Below are positions 20,434-30,923 of a stretch of 64,000 nt of DNA, piece by piece. Each line of letters opens with the position of its first letter. Within the stretch, counting starts at the first letter, position 1. The position numbers and the translations under genes were made by a program. Below the pieces are notes generated by a model. That model had not been told where the DNA came from. It saw only the letters and a program-made list of their open reading frames with translations, and did not search any database. The DNA comes from Cupriavidus taiwanensis (GTDB lineage Bacteria; Pseudomonadota; Gammaproteobacteria; Burkholderiales; Burkholderiaceae), in the NCBI RefSeq assembly GCF_900250115.1, contig NZ_LT984803.1:3550348-3614347 (forward strand). Direction: 5' to 3'.

Positions 20434-23400
20434 ATGACGCTCTCGGAACTCTGCATCCGCCGTCCGGTGATGACGGTACTGCTGTGCCTGGCGGTGGTGG
20501 TCACCGGCATCGTGCTGTATCCGACCATTCCCATTGCGGCGCTGCCCAGCTTCAACTCGCCGGTGATCCAGGTCACCGCGACCCTGCCCGGCGCCAGCCC
20601 CGAGACCATGGCCGCGTCGGTGGCCACCCAGCTCGAGAAGCAATTTGCGACGATTCCGGGCGTGTCGGTGATCAGCTCGTCGAACACGCTCGGCAATTCC
20701 AGCATCACCATCGAATTCAACAGCGACCGCGATATCGACGACGCGGCCGTCGACGTGCAGGCGGCGCTGTTCCGCGCGCAGCGCTCGCTGCCGATCGAGA
20801 TGACGACGCCGCCGTCGTACCGCAAGGTCAACCCGGCCGACGCGCCGGTGCTGCTGCTGGCGATCAACTCGCCGGCGATGAGCCTGGCCGACCTGAATGC
20901 CTTCGGCGACAACCTGATCTCGCCGACGCTGGCGACACTGCCGGGCGTGGCGCAGGTGCAGATCTTCGGCCAGAAGCGCTTTGCGGTGCGCGTGCGCGCC
21001 CACCCGGATGCACTGGCCGCGCGCGGACTCACGCTCGATGAACTCGCCACCGCGCTGAACCGGGCCAACGCCAACACGCCGGTGGGCACGCTCGACAGCG
21101 CGCGCCAGACCCTGACGATCCAGGCCAACCGGCAGCTGGCCAGTGCCGACGCCTTCCGCAATATCATCGTCGCCAGCCAGCCCAACGGCGCGCTGGTGCG
21201 GCTGTCCGACGTGGCCGAGGTCGAGGGCAGCGTCGAGACCATCAAGACCGGCAGCTGGCTCAACAACGAGCGCTCGATCGTGCTGGCGGTGCTGCGCCAG
21301 CCGGACGCCAACACTGTCGCCGTGGTCGACGCGATCCACGCCGCCCTGCCCCGGCTGATCCAGCAGATGCCGGGCTCGATCAACGTGGCGGTGGTCAACG
21401 ACCGCTCGCGCTCGATCCGCGAATCGATCCACGACGTGCAGTTCACGCTGGCGCTGACGGTGGCGCTGGTGGTGATGGTGATCTTCCTGTTCCTGCGCCG
21501 CGCCGCGGCCACGCTGATCCCGACGGTGTCGCTGCCGATCTCGCTGATCGGCACGGTGGCGCTGATGAAGGCGTTCGGCTACAGCCTGGACAATGTCTCG
21601 CTGCTGGCGATCACGCTGGCGGTGGGGCTGGTGGTCGACGATGCCATCGTCATGCTCGAGAACATCGTGCGCCATATCGAGGACGGCGTGGCGCCGCTGA
21701 AGGCCGCGCTGGTGGGATCGCGCGAGATGGGCTTCACCATCCTGTCGATCTCGATCTCTCTGGTGGCGGTGTTCATCCCGATCTTCTTCATGCCGGGGGT
21801 GATCGGGCTGCTGTTCCACGAATTCGCAGCGGTGGTATCGCTGTCGATCCTGGTGTCGGCGCTGGTGTCGCTGACGCTGATCCCGATGCTGTGCGCGCGC
21901 TTCCTGTCGGCCGAGAACGTGCCGGTCGATGAGTCGCACCACGCCTATGGCGACCATCCGACGGGACAGCCGCCGCAGCCCGCCGTGGCGCAGAAGCAGA
22001 CCCTGGGCATGCGCTCGACGCAGTGGTTCGAGAACCTGTTCGAATACACGCTGCACCGCTATGCGCGCGGGCTGGACTGGTGCCTGGCGCACCGGCGCAC
22101 CGTGCTGGTGGCTGCCGGCCTGACCTTCGTGCTGACCGCGGTGCTGTTCGTGGCCATCCCCAAGGGCTTCTTCCCGGAAGAGGATATCGGCCAGATCCGC
22201 GTCAACGCCGAAGGACCGCAGGATATTTCGTTCGACGCGATGTCGGAACGCCTGCGCGACGCGGCCGAGCGCATGCGCGCCAACCCGGCGGTCAAGAGCA
22301 TCGTGGTGGCCATCGGCGGCGGCCCGTCGCCGGCCATCAATACCGGCCGCATGTTCGTGGAACTGAAGCCGCGCGGCGAGCGCGCCGCCATGCCCAAGGT
22401 GATCGAGTCATTGCGGCGCGATGTGTCCGGCGTGCCGGGCCTGGCAGTGTATTTTGCGCCGGTGCAGAACCTGCAGCTGGGCGGGCGCCAGAGCAAGAGC
22501 CGCTACCAGTACACGCTGCAGAGCGTGAAGGCGGGGCAGTTGCAGGACTACTCCGACCAGCTGATGGCGAAGATGCGCGCCGACACCCTGTTCCGCGATG
22601 TCACCAGCGACTCGCAGCAGTCCGGGCTGGAGGCGCACCTGACCATCGACCGCGACAAGGCCAATGCGCTGGGCGTGCAGATGCAGGACGTGCGCACCGC
22701 GCTCTATTCGGCCTTCGGCGAGCGGCAGGTGTCGACCATCTACACGCCGATCGACAACTACTACGTGATCCTGCAGGCGGCCGATGTCGACCGCACCGAC
22801 GAAAGCGCGTTCTCCAAGCTCTATGTGCGCAGCAAGACCGGGCAGATGGTGCCGGTGTCGGCCTTCGCCACCACCGAGCGCCGGGTCGGGCCGATCGCGG
22901 TCAACCACCAGGGGCAGCTGCCGTCGGTGACGGTGTCGTTCAACCTGGCCCCGGGCGCGGCGCTGGGCGACGCCTCGGCGCGCATCGACCGCTACCGGCA
23001 GGAGATCGCGATGCCGACCTCGATTTTCACCAGCTGGGGTGGCGACGCGGCGGTGTTCCAGTCGTCGCAGGCGACCCAGATCGTGCTGCTGGTGGCGGCG
23101 ATCGCGGTGATCTACACCCTGCTGGGGGTGCTGTACGAAAGCTACATCCACCCGCTCACCATCCTGGCGGGCCTGCCGTCGGCGGCGGTGGGGGCGTTGC
23201 TGACGCTGTTTATCTTCAACGTCGAGCTGTCGCTGATCGCGGTGATCGGCGTGCTGATGCTGATCGGCATCGTCAAGAAGAACGCGATCATGATGATCGA
23301 CTTCGCGCTGGCGGCGCAGCGCGAGCAGGGCATGACCCCGGCCCGCGCGATCCGGCAGGCCTGCCTGCTGCGCTTCCGGCCGATCATGATGACCACCTTC

Positions 23401-23640
23401 GCCGCGGTGATGGGCGCGCTGCCGCTGGCGCTGGGCCTGGGCGCCGGCGCCGAGCTGCGCCAGCCGCTGGGCCTGGCGGTGGTCGGCGGCCTGCTGTTCT
23501 CGCAGGTGATCACGCTGTTCATCACGCCGGTGATCTATCTGGCGCTGGACCGGTTCTCGGGCACCGGGCCGCTGCAGATCGACGCGCACGGCAACGAGCT
23601 GCCGCAGAAGGTGCCGGGGGAGACGGTGCGGCAGCACTGA
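20434..23640 (+). CDS. RND efflux permease (MdtB/MdtC-like, HAE1 family)
   Basis: A 1,068-residue inner-membrane proton-driven pump. It opens with the RND signature LCIRRPVMTVLLCLAVVVTG and shows the duplicated 12-helix layout with two large periplasmic loops. The proton-relay aspartates are in LVVDDAIVMLENIVRHIE near residue 401, and the second half has IGIVKKNAIMMIDFALAAQR. The sequence is nearer MdtB/MdtC than AcrB. Only one permease is present, whereas E. coli MdtABC uses two. No outer-membrane factor is encoded nearby, so it must borrow one. Confidence 0.93.
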   Translation: MTLSELCIRRPVMTVLLCLAVVVTGIVLYPTIPIAALPSFNSPVIQVTATLPGASPETMAASVATQLEKQFATIPGVSVISSSNTLGNSSITIEFNSDRDIDDAAVDVQAALFRAQRSLPIEMTTPPSYRKVNPADAPVLLLAINSPAMSLADLNAFGDNLISPTLATLPGVAQVQIFGQKRFAVRVRAHPDALAARGLTLDELATALNRANANTPVGTLDSARQTLTIQANRQLASADAFRNIIVASQPNGALVRLSDVAEVEGSVETIKTGSWLNNERSIVLAVLRQPDANTVAVVDAIHAALPRLIQQMPGSINVAVVNDRSRSIRESIHDVQFTLALTVALVVMVIFLFLRRAAATLIPTVSLPISLIGTVALMKAFGYSLDNVSLLAITLAVGLVVDDAIVMLENIVRHIEDGVAPLKAALVGSREMGFTILSISISLVAVFIPIFFMPGVIGLLFHEFAAVVSLSILVSALVSLTLIPMLCARFLSAENVPVDESHHAYGDHPTGQPPQPAVAQKQTLGMRSTQWFENLFEYTLHRYARGLDWCLAHRRTVLVAAGLTFVLTAVLFVAIPKGFFPEEDIGQIRVNAEGPQDISFDAMSERLRDAAERMRANPAVKSIVVAIGGGPSPAINTGRMFVELKPRGERAAMPKVIESLRRDVSGVPGLAVYFAPVQNLQLGGRQSKSRYQYTLQSVKAGQLQDYSDQLMAKMRADTLFRDVTSDSQQSGLEAHLTIDRDKANALGVQMQDVRTALYSAFGERQVSTIYTPIDNYYVILQAADVDRTDESAFSKLYVRSKTGQMVPVSAFATTERRVGPIAVNHQGQLPSVTVSFNLAPGAALGDASARIDRYRQEIAMPTSIFTSWGGDAAVFQSSQATQIVLLVAAIAVIYTLLGVLYESYIHPLTILAGLPSAAVGALLTLFIFNVELSLIAVIGVLMLIGIVKKNAIMMIDFALAAQREQGMTPARAIRQACLLRFRPIMMTTFAAVMGALPLALGLGAGAELRQPLGLAVVGGLLFSQVITLFITPVIYLALDRFSGTGPLQIDAHGNELPQKVPGETVRQH

Positions 23641-23711
23641 GGGCGATTGCCGGAAGCGCCGCTATGCGCCCGTTCCCGAGCGCATCTCGCCGAGATAAAG
23701 GAAACCGCGTG

Positions 23712-24545
23712 ATGGCATTCCGCTTGTACCCAGCCGCCATGCTGGCCGCTGTTGCCGGGTTGAGCGCCGGCTGTGCCGCGCCGGGGCCGGCGCCGTCCAC
23801 GGTCGGCGCCGCCTTTGCCGGCAAGCCCTACGTGCTGCTGGGCGAGGTCCACGACAACGCCGCCGGACAGCAGCAGCGGCTCGCCGCGCTGACGCGCGCG
23901 GTCGAGCAAGGCTGGCGCCCGGCCATCGCCATGGAGCAGTTCGACCGCGAGCGCCAGGCCGATATCGACCGGGCCCGGCGCGAGCGCCCGCGCGACGCCG
24001 AGCACCTGATCGCGCAGGCGGGCGGCAGCGCCTGGCAGTGGCCGCTGTACCGGCCGGTGGTGGCGCTGGCGCTGCAATATGAGCTGCCGCTGGTTGCCGC
24101 CAACCTGTCGCGCGCCGACGCGGGCAAGATCGTGCGCGGCGGGCTCGATGCGCTGCTTACCGCGGACGAGCGGCAGCAACTCGGCCTGACCGGCGCGTTG
24201 CCGCCGGACCTGGTGGCGGCGCAGACCGCGGTGCTCGACCGCGGGCACTGCGGCAATTTCCCCAAGGCGATGCTGCCCGGCATGCTGGCGGCACAGGCCG
24301 CGCGCGACGCGGTGATGGCGCAGGCGTTGCGGCCTTATGCCGGGCGCGGCGTGGTGCTGATCGCGGGGAACGGGCATGTGCGGCGCGATGTGGGGGTGCC
24401 GCGCTGGCTTGCGGACGAGGCCGGCAAGGTGCTCAGCGTGGGCTACGTGGAAAGCGCGCCGAGCGATGGCGAGTTCGACATGGCGGTGGTGGTGCCGGCG
24501 GTCGAGCGCAAGGATCCGTGCCTGCAGGCGAGGCCGGCGGGGTGA
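23712..24545 (+). CDS. ChaN-family (DUF399) haem-binding-type lipoprotein
   Basis: A 277-residue lipoprotein. The signal peptide ends in the lipobox LSAGC with Cys21. The family core begins YVLLGEVHDN near residue 40, and includes RPAIAMEQFDRERQADID and the late glycine/histidine motif VLIAGNGHVRRDVGVP. ChaN of Campylobacter binds haem pairs; the same is assumed only by homology. The frame is open far upstream in an unused reading frame across the RND permease, but the lipobox fixes the start at 23712 (RBS AAAGGAAA). It follows the RND operon by 71 bp and may be read from it. Confidence 0.88.
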   Translation: MAFRLYPAAMLAAVAGLSAGCAAPGPAPSTVGAAFAGKPYVLLGEVHDNAAGQQQRLAALTRAVEQGWRPAIAMEQFDRERQADIDRARRERPRDAEHLIAQAGGSAWQWPLYRPVVALALQYELPLVAANLSRADAGKIVRGGLDALLTADERQQLGLTGALPPDLVAAQTAVLDRGHCGNFPKAMLPGMLAAQAARDAVMAQALRPYAGRGVVLIAGNGHVRRDVGVPRWLADEAGKVLSVGYVESAPSDGEFDMAVVVPAVERKDPCLQARPAG

Positions 24546-24580
24546 GGTGGGTGTTCCAGGGCAAGGCTGCCATGGACACG

Positions 24581-24726
24581 CCGGCCCTCTCCCCCACCCC
24601 TCTCCCGCGCGCGGGAGAGAGGAACGCTTGCGGAGGGATGCAGCAAGCCCGAATGCTTTCGCATACCGCCGGTTAGCTCCCCTCTCCCGCTTGCGGGAGA
24701 GGGGTTGGGGGAGAGGGCCGGCGCCT
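24581..24726. repeat. REP-like palindrome pair, copy 3
   Basis: Two units in opposite orientation at 24581-24622 and 24671-24726, sharing GGCCCTCTCCC.. and GGTTGGGGGAGAGGGCCGGC with the other copies. The core CCCTCTCCCGCTTGCGGGAG forms a near-perfect hairpin. They occupy most of the gap between the ChaN-like gene and the tct promoter. Confidence 0.85.
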
Positions 24727-24796
24727 CCACGAACTCCCCCGGTCCACACGCCCACTCCGCCACCATCCACGTAAACCCCAACGCCAACTCCCCCGA

Positions 24797-24832
24797 TTTG
24801 ACAGCCTTTTGACAGTTTCCCCCGCCTAGAAT
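24797..24832 (+). promoter_or_regulatory. tctCBA promoter with TTTGACAG direct repeat
   Basis: TTTGACAG at 24797-24804 and 24808-24815 is an 11-bp-period direct repeat. Twelve bp after it comes TAGAAT (24827-24832), a good -10. There is no -35 at the right distance; instead the repeat takes its place, as in PhoB/OmpR-type class II activated promoters. A TctD-like regulator, encoded at 34008-34682, is the obvious candidate. A leader of about 215 nt would precede tctC. Confidence 0.6.
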
Positions 24833-25055
24833 CCGGCCCATGACCAGCAGTTCCGGTCTGATGTTCACCAATATCCAAGAACAGTCCCGGCCAGCCCTTG
24901 CCGCGCCGGACAGGAGACCAGCCCGGTGCCGCGCTGCCGCGCACGCCCCGGGGCCCGCATCCCGTCCCGCAACGCCGTGGCCGCCGGAACCCCCGGGTCG
25001 GATCGCGGCCGCCATCGGCTGGCAAGCGATCACCGGTATTACCAAGGAGACCGCC

Positions 25056-26024
25056 ATGCGCCGTACCTATTTCCGCTTCGCCCATGCCGTGATGGCATCC
25101 GCCACCGTTGCCGCCGCTGCCATGGCCGCGCCCGCCTTCGCCATCGACAACGTCAAGGTCATGATCGGCGCGAACCCGGGTGGCGGTTTCGACCAGACCG
25201 GCCGCTCGCTGGGCGCGGCGATGATTGCCGCGGGCCAGGCCAAGGCCGCCTCGTACGACAACAAGGGTGGCGCCGGCGGCACCATCGCCCTGACCCAGTT
25301 CGTCAACACCGACAAGGGCAACCCCAATGCGCTGATGGTGGTGGGCGCGGTGATGGTCGGCGCGATCGAGACCAACAAGCCGCCGGTCACGCTGAAGAAC
25401 GCGACCCCGATCGCGCGCCTGTTCGCCGACACCATGGTCATCACCGTGCCGGCCAGCTCGCCGATCAAGTCGGTCAAGGACCTGACCACGCAACTCAAGG
25501 CCAATCCGGGCAGCGTCAGCTGGGGCGGCGGCTCCAAGGGCTCGATCGACCATATCCTGGCCGGCCTGATCGCCAAGGAGACCGGCGTCGACCCGAAGAA
25601 GGTCAACTACGTGCCGTTCCAGGGCGGCGGCGAAGCCTCGGCCTCGATCATGGGCGGGCACGTGACGGTGGGCATCGCCGGCGTGTCGGAATTCCTGCCC
25701 TTTATCAAGAGCGGCAAGATGCGCGCACTGGCGGTCACCTCCAAGGACCGCGTTGCCGACATCCCGACGCTGAAGGAGCAAGGCGTCAACGTCGAGATCT
25801 ATAACTGGCGCGGTGTGTACGGCGCGCCGGGCACCACGCCGGAGCAGCGCAAGGCCATGATCGACGCGGTGGTCAAGGCCACCGAGAGCAAGGCCTGGAA
25901 GGACACGCTGCAGAAGAACGACTGGACCCCGTTCCTGCTGACGGGTGACGAGTTCGGCAAGTTCGTCGACAGCGAATCGACCCGACTGGGCGGCACGCTG
26001 CGTGAACTGGGTGTGGCCAAGTAA
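25056..26024 (+). CDS. tctC: Tripartite tricarboxylate transporter substrate-binding protein
   Basis: Periplasmic Bug-type receptor that captures citrate or a related carboxylate and hands it to TctA/TctB. The 322-residue product has a signal peptide cleaved after APAFA (residue ~29). The binding fold is marked by MIGANPGGGFDQTGRSLGAA, then the canonical NKGGAGGTIALTQFV and FQGGGEASASIMGGHV. A good ribosome site (AAGGAGA, 25044-25050) supports the ATG at 25056 over the upstream in-frame ATG at 24840, which would lie at the transcription start. First gene of tctCBA; the actual substrate is not determined by sequence. Confidence 0.93.
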   Translation: MRRTYFRFAHAVMASATVAAAAMAAPAFAIDNVKVMIGANPGGGFDQTGRSLGAAMIAAGQAKAASYDNKGGAGGTIALTQFVNTDKGNPNALMVVGAVMVGAIETNKPPVTLKNATPIARLFADTMVITVPASSPIKSVKDLTTQLKANPGSVSWGGGSKGSIDHILAGLIAKETGVDPKKVNYVPFQGGGEASASIMGGHVTVGIAGVSEFLPFIKSGKMRALAVTSKDRVADIPTLKEQGVNVEIYNWRGVYGAPGTTPEQRKAMIDAVVKATESKAWKDTLQKNDWTPFLLTGDEFGKFVDSESTRLGGTLRELGVAK

Positions 26025-26136
26025 CACCGTCCGGCGCCGGCTTCAGCGCGCCGCCATACCGCCTTAACGCATTCCTCCCGCTTTACCTGTCGTGCCTGCC
26101 GACGCCGCCGGTGATCCCGGCGGCCGGAAACACGGC

Positions 26137-26195
26137 GCGGGGCCCGGTGTCCACCTGCGATACCGAAGACAACAACATATGTCACCGGGCCCCGC
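26137..26195 (+). promoter_or_regulatory. Inverted repeat between tctC and tctB
   Basis: A perfect 13-bp inverted repeat, GCGGGGCCCGGTG (26137-26149) with CACCGGGCCCCGC (26183-26195), encloses a 33-nt AT-richer loop in the 246-bp gap. With no T tract it is more like an mRNA-stabilising or processing stem than a terminator. It could lower tctBA expression relative to the abundantly needed binding protein. Confidence 0.55.
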
Positions 26196-26270
26196 CGCCG
26201 CGCGGGCAGCATCCGCCAGCGTCGCGCACGCCAGCCCCTGCGGCCCGGCGACCCTGGCCAAGGAGTCTCC

Positions 26271-26744
26271 ATGAAACCCTCGCACCTCGCCATCGGCATC
26301 GCCGTGCTGGCAATCTCGCTGTTCTTCTTCCTCGGGCTGTCGGGCATTACCGGCGACGAGGGCTATGCCGGCCTGTCGCCGCGCTTCGTGCCCACGCTGG
26401 TCGCGCTCGGCCTGGCCGTGTGCGGCGCGCTGCTGACCTGGCAGGGCGTGCGCGGCGGTTTCCGCAACATGCCGGAAGAGGATGCGGAGCTGCCCAACGC
26501 GCCGCACAACTTCGGCGGCTTCATCTGGGTCGCCGCGGGCCTGGTGCTGAACATGGCGCTGATCGGTACGCTCGGCTTCGTGCTGTCGTCGACGCTGCTG
26601 ATGGTCTGCGTCGCGCGCGGCTACGGCAGCCGCCGCCTGGTGCGCGACGCCATCGTCGGGCTGTGCATCACGGTGCCGATGTGGGCGCTGTTTGAATTCC
26701 TGCTCGGCATCAACCTGCCGCTGCTCCCCATCGCCGGCTTCTGA
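26271..26744 (+). CDS. tctB: Tripartite tricarboxylate transporter small membrane subunit
   Basis: A 157-residue membrane protein with four predicted helices, the normal size for TctB. The first is [20 protein letters not shown], and the family segment [19 protein letters not shown] follows. The last helices are [20 protein letters not shown] and [25 protein letters not shown] lies 6 bp upstream of the ATG. It lies between tctC and tctA and ends 28 bp before tctA. Confidence 0.93.
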   Translation: MKPSHLAIGIAVLAISLFFFLGLSGITGDEGYAGLSPRFVPTLVALGLAVCGALLTWQGVRGGFRNMPEEDAELPNAPHNFGGFIWVAAGLVLNMALIGTLGFVLSSTLLMVCVARGYGSRRLVRDAIVGLCITVPMWALFEFLLGINLPLLPIAGF

Positions 26745-26772
26745 GCCCGCCCGTCCAGCAAGGAGTCTTCGA

Positions 26773-28287
<1,515 letters not shown>

Positions 28288-28410
28288 CACGCGGTAGCAT
28301 GCGATAGTCTCTGCGGGGGCCCGGCGCCATGGCGTGCGGGCCTCTTGCTTTCCTCCGACCAGACATTGCAAAACAACAAGCGCCGGCGCCCCGCGCCAGG
28401 CCGCTGACCG

Positions 28411-29469
28411 ATGCCGCTTGCCGCCAACCGCTGGCTGTCCGCGCTGCCCACGCTGGCGCTCGGGCTGGCCGCCGCCCTGCTCTGTACCTTCCTGCATACG
28501 CCGCTGCCGTGGATGATCGGGCCGCTGCTGGCGGTGGCCGCCGCGCGCATGGCCGGCGCCGACCTGCGCGCGCCGGCGCAGGCGCGCAATGCCGGCCAAT
28601 GGGTGATCGGCGCCTCGCTCGGGCTGTATTTCACCCCGGATGTGGTGGCGCGGCTGGTGGAGTACCTGCCGTACATCGTGGCCAGCTCGCTGTTCGCGCT
28701 GGCGCTGGGCGCGGGCGGCGCGCTGCTGCTGCGGCGGGCCACCGGCGTCGCCTTCAAGACCGCGTTCTTCTCCACCGCCATCGGCGGCGCCTCGGAGATG
28801 GCCAACCTGGCCGAACGCAACGGCGCGCGCATCGACCAGGTCGCGGCCGCGCATTCGCTGCGGGTGCTGATGGTGGTGGTGATGGTGCCGGCGATCTTCC
28901 AGTACGGTGGCATCCACGGGCTCGACCCGTATATCCCCGGGCCGCGCGTGGTCAGCGCGCCGGGTCTGGTGGCGCTGGTGGCGATCACGCTGGGCGTGGC
29001 GCTGCTGGTGAAGCGGCTGAACATGCCCAACCCGTTCGTGATCGGCACGCTGCTGGCGGCGGCGGTGCTGACCGCCTGCGGCATCGAGCTGTCGGCGATT
29101 CCCACCTGGATGAGCCGGGCCGGCCAGCTGCTGATCGGGGTGTCGCTGGGGGTGCGCTTCTCGCGCGAGTTCCTGCATACCGCGCCGCGCTTCCTGTCGG
29201 GCGTGGCGCTGTACACCGTGCTGGCGCTGATGGTGTCGGCGCTGTTCGGCTGGGCGCTGTCGGCGCTGTCGGGCGCGCACCCGGCCACGGTGATCCTGGG
29301 CACCACCCCGGGCGGCATCGCCGAGATGTGCATCACCGCCAAGGTGCTGGAGATCGGGGTGCCGCTGGTGACCGCCTTCCACGTGATCCGGATGGCGTTC
29401 GTGGTGCTGGCCACCGGGCCCCTGTATCATTGCCTCAAACATCGCGTCGCGCCCGGGGAGACGGAATAG
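28411..29469 (+). CDS. AbrB-family membrane protein
   Basis: A 352-residue integral membrane protein of the bacterial AbrB/putative ammonia monooxygenase family (not the DNA-binding AbrB). It is made of two repeated halves of about six helices each. Diagnostic segments are LPWMIGPLLAVAAARMAG in the first and LGTTPGGIAEMCITAK in the second, with FFSTAIGGASEMANLAE as the equivalent of the latter in the first half. E. coli AbrB is poorly understood; carboxylate transport is a guess from the neighbouring tct genes. Starts 123 bp after tctA. Confidence 0.88.
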   Translation: MPLAANRWLSALPTLALGLAAALLCTFLHTPLPWMIGPLLAVAAARMAGADLRAPAQARNAGQWVIGASLGLYFTPDVVARLVEYLPYIVASSLFALALGAGGALLLRRATGVAFKTAFFSTAIGGASEMANLAERNGARIDQVAAAHSLRVLMVVVMVPAIFQYGGIHGLDPYIPGPRVVSAPGLVALVAITLGVALLVKRLNMPNPFVIGTLLAAAVLTACGIELSAIPTWMSRAGQLLIGVSLGVRFSREFLHTAPRFLSGVALYTVLALMVSALFGWALSALSGAHPATVILGTTPGGIAEMCITAKVLEIGVPLVTAFHVIRMAFVVLATGPLYHCLKHRVAPGETE

Positions 29470-29529
29470 CGGTCCGCCACAGGATCGCCATTGACCGCCA
29501 TGGTGCGGCCGGACAGAACGAGGAGCACC

Positions 29530-29942
29530 ATGCCCGAAGCCCTGACCCTTGCCGACATCGACGCCACGCTCGAGCGCGTGCTGGCGCCGTGGGTACGCCA
29601 GCTCGGCCTGCGCGCCGAGGCGGTCGATGAGCGCGGCGTGACGCTGCGCCTGCCGTTCAGCGAATCGTTCCGCCATGCGGGCGGCGGGTCTGCGGCCAGG
29701 TGCTGATGTCCGCCGCGGATACCGCCATGATCGTCGCCGTGGCCAGTGCGCTGGGCGCGTTCCGGCCGATGACCACGGTGTCGCTGACCACCAACTTCAT
29801 GCGCCCGGTGATCGACGGCGACGTGCTGGTGCGCGCCAACGTGCTGCGCCTCGGCAAGACCGTGGTGTTCGGCGAGATCGAGCTGACCGGCACCGACGGC
29901 AAGCTGGCGGTGCAGGCCACCACCACCTACGCCCTGCTCTGA
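29530..29942 (+). pseudogene. Frameshifted PaaI-type hotdog thioesterase
   Basis: The reading frame starting MPEALTLADIDATLERVL runs into a stop at 29704-29706 just after SESFRHAGGGSAARC. The missing part of a PaaI/YdiI-type thioesterase continues in another frame from about 29690: VCGQVLMSAADTAMIVAVAS through FMRPVIDGDVLVRANVLRLG to a stop at 29942. Adding one base in the run GGCGGCGGG near 29682-29692 restores a normal ~137-residue hotdog protein. This may be a true mutation or a sequencing error in a G-rich run. A ribosome site (GAGGAGC) precedes the start. Confidence 0.8.
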
Positions 29943-29959
29943 CGCGCTCCGGGGCCCCG

Positions 29960-30856
29960 ATGCTTTCCGCCGACGCCAATCCCTTCGACCAGGTTGTCTT
30001 TGCCGGCGGCGGCAACCGCTGCTGGTGGCAGGCGGGCTGGTGGGACACGGTCGCGCCGGAACTGCAGCTGCGCCCGCGCGTGATCGCCGCGATCTCGGCC
30101 GGCGCGGCCACCGCCTGCATGGTCTATGCGCACGACTCGCACCAGACCATGGACTACTACCGCGCGGTGCTGGCCGAAAATCGCCGCAATGCCTACTGGG
30201 GCAACCTGCTGCGCAACGAGCGCGTGTTCCCGCACTACGGCATCTACCGCACCGCGCTGCTGTCGATCTTTGCCGACGGGCGCCTCGCGCAGCTGCAGCA
30301 GGCGCCGGAGATCCGCGTCGGCGTGGCGCATATCCCGCGCTGGAGCGGCCCGCGCCTGGCGGTGGCCGCCGGGCTGCTGGCGTACAACATCGACAAGCAC
30401 GTGCTCAAGACACTGCACCCGCGGCTGGGGCGCAAGCTGGGCTTCCGGCCCGAGTTCGTGCGCGCGCAGGACTGCGCCTCGCCCGAGCAGCTGGCCGACC
30501 TGCTGCTGCAGTCCGCGTCGACGCCGCCCTTTACCCCCGTGCTGCGCCGCGACGGCCGGCCGGTGCTGGATGGCGGGCTGGTGGATAACGTCCCGGTCGA
30601 TGCGCTCGACCCCGCGCCGGGCAATGTACTGGTGCTGGTCACGCGGCTGTACCCGCGCCCGCGCCGTTTCGTCATCGAGCAAGGCGGCCAGCGCCGCCTG
30701 TACCTGCAGCCTTCGCAACGCGTGCCGATCTCGAGCTGGGACTACACCCGGCCCGAGGCCATGACGCACGCCTATGAACTGGGCCGCCGCGACGGGGAAA
30801 CTTTCCTGCGCGAGTGGCCGTCGATCCTGAATACCGAACTGCGGCCCGCTGCCTAG
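29960..30856 (+). CDS. Patatin-like phospholipase family protein
   Basis: A 298-residue predicted serine lipid acyl hydrolase. The patatin oxyanion loop appears as VVFAGGGNRCWWQAGWW near residue 12, and the catalytic Asp in LDGGLVDNVPVDAL near residue 203. The nucleophile elbow is IAAISAGAAT, with Ser46; the usual first glycine of GxSxG is replaced by alanine. The start follows the broken thioesterase by 17 bp. No signal peptide is seen, so it is probably cytoplasmic. Substrate is unknown. Confidence 0.88.
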   Translation: MLSADANPFDQVVFAGGGNRCWWQAGWWDTVAPELQLRPRVIAAISAGAATACMVYAHDSHQTMDYYRAVLAENRRNAYWGNLLRNERVFPHYGIYRTALLSIFADGRLAQLQQAPEIRVGVAHIPRWSGPRLAVAAGLLAYNIDKHVLKTLHPRLGRKLGFRPEFVRAQDCASPEQLADLLLQSASTPPFTPVLRRDGRPVLDGGLVDNVPVDALDPAPGNVLVLVTRLYPRPRRFVIEQGGQRRLYLQPSQRVPISSWDYTRPEAMTHAYELGRRDGETFLREWPSILNTELRPAA

Positions 30857-30923
30857 CTTTCGTGTTGCCGGCGCTGGCCTGATGATTGTCGATGCGGCCC
30901 GCGTGCCGCGACAGGAGGCATGG

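Noticed and set aside
18937..22092. 1,051-codon open frame on the minus strand
   Set aside because: It lies opposite the RND adaptor and permease genes, is rich in His/Arg/Gln typical of GC-codon shadows, and shows no motif.
22023..23711. Upstream part of the long open frame ending in the ChaN-like lipoprotein
   Set aside because: It overlaps the permease in another frame and has no coding character until the lipobox-containing start at 23712.
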